From Flaveria trinervia (lineage: Eukaryota; Streptophyta; Magnoliopsida; Asterales; Asteraceae): a stretch of 64,000 bases of DNA. Position 1 is the first letter of the stretch, and the number at the start of each line of letters is the position of its first letter. Location: the NCBI GenBank assembly GCA_025506515.1, contig CM046447.1, forward strand, positions 87,702,852-87,766,851. Direction: 5' to 3'. This document shows, in pieces, positions 61,111 to 64,000 of this stretch. The translations under genes were made by a program, and so were the position numbers. The notes below the pieces were generated by a model that saw only the letters and a program-made list of their open reading frames with translations, was not told where the DNA came from and did not search any database.

Positions 61111-62961
61111 AGTTTATATGATAGTGTGTAGTTTTGATTTTTGAGCGTTTAAGTACTCTGAATATTGGTTAACCCTGTGAAAATTTGGTTTTAAAACGAT
61201 GTGAAACGTTTGGTATGTTTTAGGTATGGAAAAGATTAGTATGTTTTATAGTATTTACTACTATATTGGTATGAATATTATGTTTTTGTAAACTGAAAAT
61301 TTTGAACAGTTAGTTGCTAGTATGCGTTGATTATAAATATGCAAACTAAATAAACATGATGTTTTGTGTATGTGTGAGCATGTTTATATATAGGAAAATC
61401 TTATTAATAACCAACATATGGAAAGGTTTATTTGGTTGAGGGACCTCCAAAATTCAATAAATAGATTACAAGTAAAAAATCACATGGTAATAATTTAAGT
61501 AAATCTTCTTGTTGACATGTATGTAAATATTTGTATAAACAATTAACATGATAATTAGATAGTTATGGTTGAGATAGCTGTGTAAAGTAGTTATTTGGTT
61601 TAACTTAACATTCTCTGGTGCTCAATGTAATGCTTGCTTACATTTAGGTAAAATTAAGAAATAATGATTTAACTTAATACATACATGGTGATAATTTAAA
61701 ATTAGTTGGTAAAAGTAATAATAAAGAATATAAAGTTAATGCTAAAACTAATCTTAACATTATGGTGCTCAATATAATGCTTGCTTACGTATAGATAAAA
61801 CTACATACATGGTAATGATTTAAAATTCAATGGCTGCTACATAAAACTAATGAAATACATTAAAAACGTTGACGTCTCATTTACATATTTTATTTAATAT
61901 CATTTATTTACATATGTGTAAACATAGTACATAACCACACATGGTACCGATGACAAACCTGGAAGTATATGAATTGATTTATAATTAAGCACATTTACAT
62001 ATACATAAAAGAGGGAACTTTAAAGTCAACGATCGTTATAATAATCAAACAATTATTAAATGAACAGCAGAACTAGTACAAATACTAAGGATGTATATAT
62101 TATAGACATAACACCGATAATTAAAATATATAAAATTTATTTTTCTTGATCAAAGTTCCAACATTATCCCAGAATTAGATAAACTACTATTGTTTGAAAG
62201 GACAATTCTTAGTGTCTTAGTAACCGAAAACACGATAGTAGCAACAAAAACGCTTCCTCCGCACTAACACTTGCGGTATTGCCTTCTTCATCAACATCAA
62301 CTTCATTAACCATTTGCTCCATTTTGTTTTTGATAAAAACACTGATGGGGTTAACGTTTATTTCGCTATCGAATGAAAGAGATTAGACAAGAATTGTGAT
62401 ATGGGATTAAGCACAAATGAATCTATTTTATAAAGGAATAAGCTGATAACTATTTTAAAAATTCGGATAGTATTACATAATTAATTGTAAATATCTTCAA
62501 CTCATATGACCAAGCGTTACTTAGGATGAAGCTATAGAAATTTGATCTTGATTTTGAGAATTGCCGGTGGATAAAAACTCGAAGATGATCATATGATGAA
62601 TGTGAATCAGGATTTATAAGAAGAAACATGTTCTGGTAATCAAGATGAAGATGATGATAATGGGTCGATTAATACACATATATAATATGTTTTTAGTAAT
62701 CGAAGGAAAAGATTCGTGAATCATGTTTATTTATTTAGGACACCTAAATATTTTTTTCCTGTAATGTTGGTAATCGATTAAGAAAATTGAAACTACCTTA
62801 AATAATCAATAAAATAAAGAATTCTAATTAATACACACATAAAATTACATCAATACCCTTTATTAGTCAATTAAACTAAAAATAAATCTAGATTAATAAA
62901 CGAATAGGATGAGTTCTCGTAGTTCTTACAATTTTTAAAAGTACTGTAAAGATCCTGACCC

Positions 62962-64000
62962 TATATATATATATATATATATACATATAACTAGGAAAAG
63001 AAGGGAAAAAATATCATTGGTGTGGACAACCCCATCCCTAAAGGCTAGGTACAGTAAAGCTTATGACAAGAAACTAATGGAAGCGGGATATGAAGCTGAC
63101 AATTTTTACCGGATAGAAATCAAGTGCTTAACAATGTGTCATTCCTTAAAGATTCTCTTTATAAGATCTAGTCAAGCCAACTCAATTCGCATGTCATTCT
63201 TGAATATCGTGTTATACTAAAAAAACAATATAATCATCCTGATACGTCGACCATTGTAAACTATGTCGTAATGAACACTAGCAAGAACTCATTAAGAGCA
63301 TTTTTATAATAGTATCGATGGTGAATGCAGGCTAGCTCTCCCCCATTCAATAGGCAGAACCTATCATCATCTTCATAGTTTTATAAGGACCCATTTATCC
63401 CTTTTATTGTACTTTAAAACCCATTCACATCTTAATCGTCATTTCTATTTCTATTTTAATTGATTAATACAAAATTTCTTTTATACTATTGTTTCTCCTT
63501 TTTCCAGTCGTAGGATGGGGGAGTGAGACTGGGAGAGTGACATGAATGATGATGTGGATGTGCGCTCACGAGGGGCAACGTGAATGAACACTGCTCCACT
63601 CGCCTTCGTGAGCAACACGGCAGAGGTTGGTGCACCAAGGTCACGTGTGTGTGAGTCTAGCCGACCGTTTGGATATAGTCGTTGGTGAATGACAAAATTA
63701 AAAAGAAATTAATTTAATCATTTGGATTTATAAGTATCTAACCATTTTAACATGTAGTTCACAATCAATTCTAAATATTTTCATCATGTAGAAACTCACA
63801 TCAAACTTTGGCAAAGAAACCTTTGTTTCCAAAACTCAAAATCGAACGCGTGGTCAAAGCAATTTGTTTAGTTTTCAATATCAAGCGCTTTCAATCTCCT
63901 TACTCTCAATTGTATTTCTTGATGCAATAGAGTTATACCCAGACGATTGTTATCGAAACACAAAAAGATAATCAACCCTCATAATTTGACGCAATGAATC
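62962..64000. other. Intergenic DNA, no recognised gene
   Basis: Begins with a TA run. A GC-richer patch at about 63500-63680 with GTGCGCTCACGAGG and CTTCGTGAGC looks like part of a short non-coding repeat; AGAGCATTTTTATAAT near 63296 is typical of small MITE ends, but no partner end was found. The short open frame at 63017 has no recognisable content. Confidence 0.5.

Larger units (their letters stand above)
58914..62961. mobile_element. Mutator-like TIR element with Ulp1-type remnant
   Basis: The left end GAGTCTGGTTCTTTACAG and the reverse complement of the right end GGGTCAGGATCTTTACAG match at 15 of 18 positions. The similarity continues, imperfectly, for roughly 150 bp (left to about 59080, right from about 62790). 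Long, imperfect TIRs fit a Mutator-like element. Both flanks are TA repeats, so a 9-bp TSD would be hidden in them. It holds no recognisable transposase. It contains a Ulp1-like protease remnant (60841-61110), which is characteristic of the plant KI (Kaonashi) group of MULEs, and a stretch of tandem repeats. Elements with these ends are not known to me by name. Confidence 0.6.

Overview
This window is plant nuclear DNA made almost entirely of transposable elements. I found no intact host gene, tRNA or functional rRNA gene. The elements are plant-type LTR retrotransposons: Sirevirus-like Ty1/copia with an extra ORF after pol, and Tekay-like Ty3/gypsy chromoviruses with LTRs that begin TGTAACACCCGG. 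There is also a Cassandra-like, 5S-derived LTR, a hAT-type MITE and a Mutator-like element. From memory of such families, a daisy-family (Asteraceae) genome is likely, but this is inference and was not tested by any search.

Layout. 1-1941 is AT-rich intergenic DNA. 1942-4911 is an odd LTR element (TSD TAAGT), with a 2.6 kb gypsy-type LTR at one end and a 267 bp Cassandra-like LTR at the other. 5278-41079 is one ancient Sirevirus-like copia element (called E0 here; TSD GTAAT) opened up by later insertions. A second copia element, L1 (7688-27518, TSD CAAAG), sits in its gag. A third, L2 (8019-20455, TSD ATATC), sits inside an LTR of L1. A solo gypsy LTR (28665-30582) also interrupts the E0 gag. 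L1 and L2 belong to one family and run on the minus strand; E0 runs on the plus strand. All three carry gag-pol plus a downstream extra ORF, and all are broken by stops and frameshifts.

41085-43820 is AT-rich. 43821-48568 is a solo gypsy LTR that itself contains another solo LTR (44669-47412, TSD ATGCG) of the same family as the big LTR at 2317-4911. 48798 to about 50250 is an LTR-like stretch on the minus strand. About 50884-57225 is an LTR of a related family interrupted by a Tekay-type element (51807-57176, TSD TCACG). That element has lost gag, protease and the start of RT, but keeps a long pol with one premature stop. 57228-57874 is a hAT-type MITE (8-bp TSD) inserted exactly at the end of that outer LTR. 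58914-62961 is a Mutator-like TIR element between two TA microsatellites, with a decayed Ulp1-type protease fragment. 62962-64000 shows no recognisable gene.

How it works together. The order of insertion can be read from the nesting: E0, then L1, then L2; the gypsy-type solo LTR at 43821, then the 44669 solo LTR; the outer LTR at about 50884, then the Tekay element inside it and the MITE at its edge. No element here looks autonomous. The strongest unusual observations are the 5S-containing chimeric element, a word-like CGCA/CGACTGA minisatellite shared by copia and gypsy elements, an in-frame gag-RNase H fusion in L1, and candidate splice-acceptor signals ahead of the E0 extra ORF.
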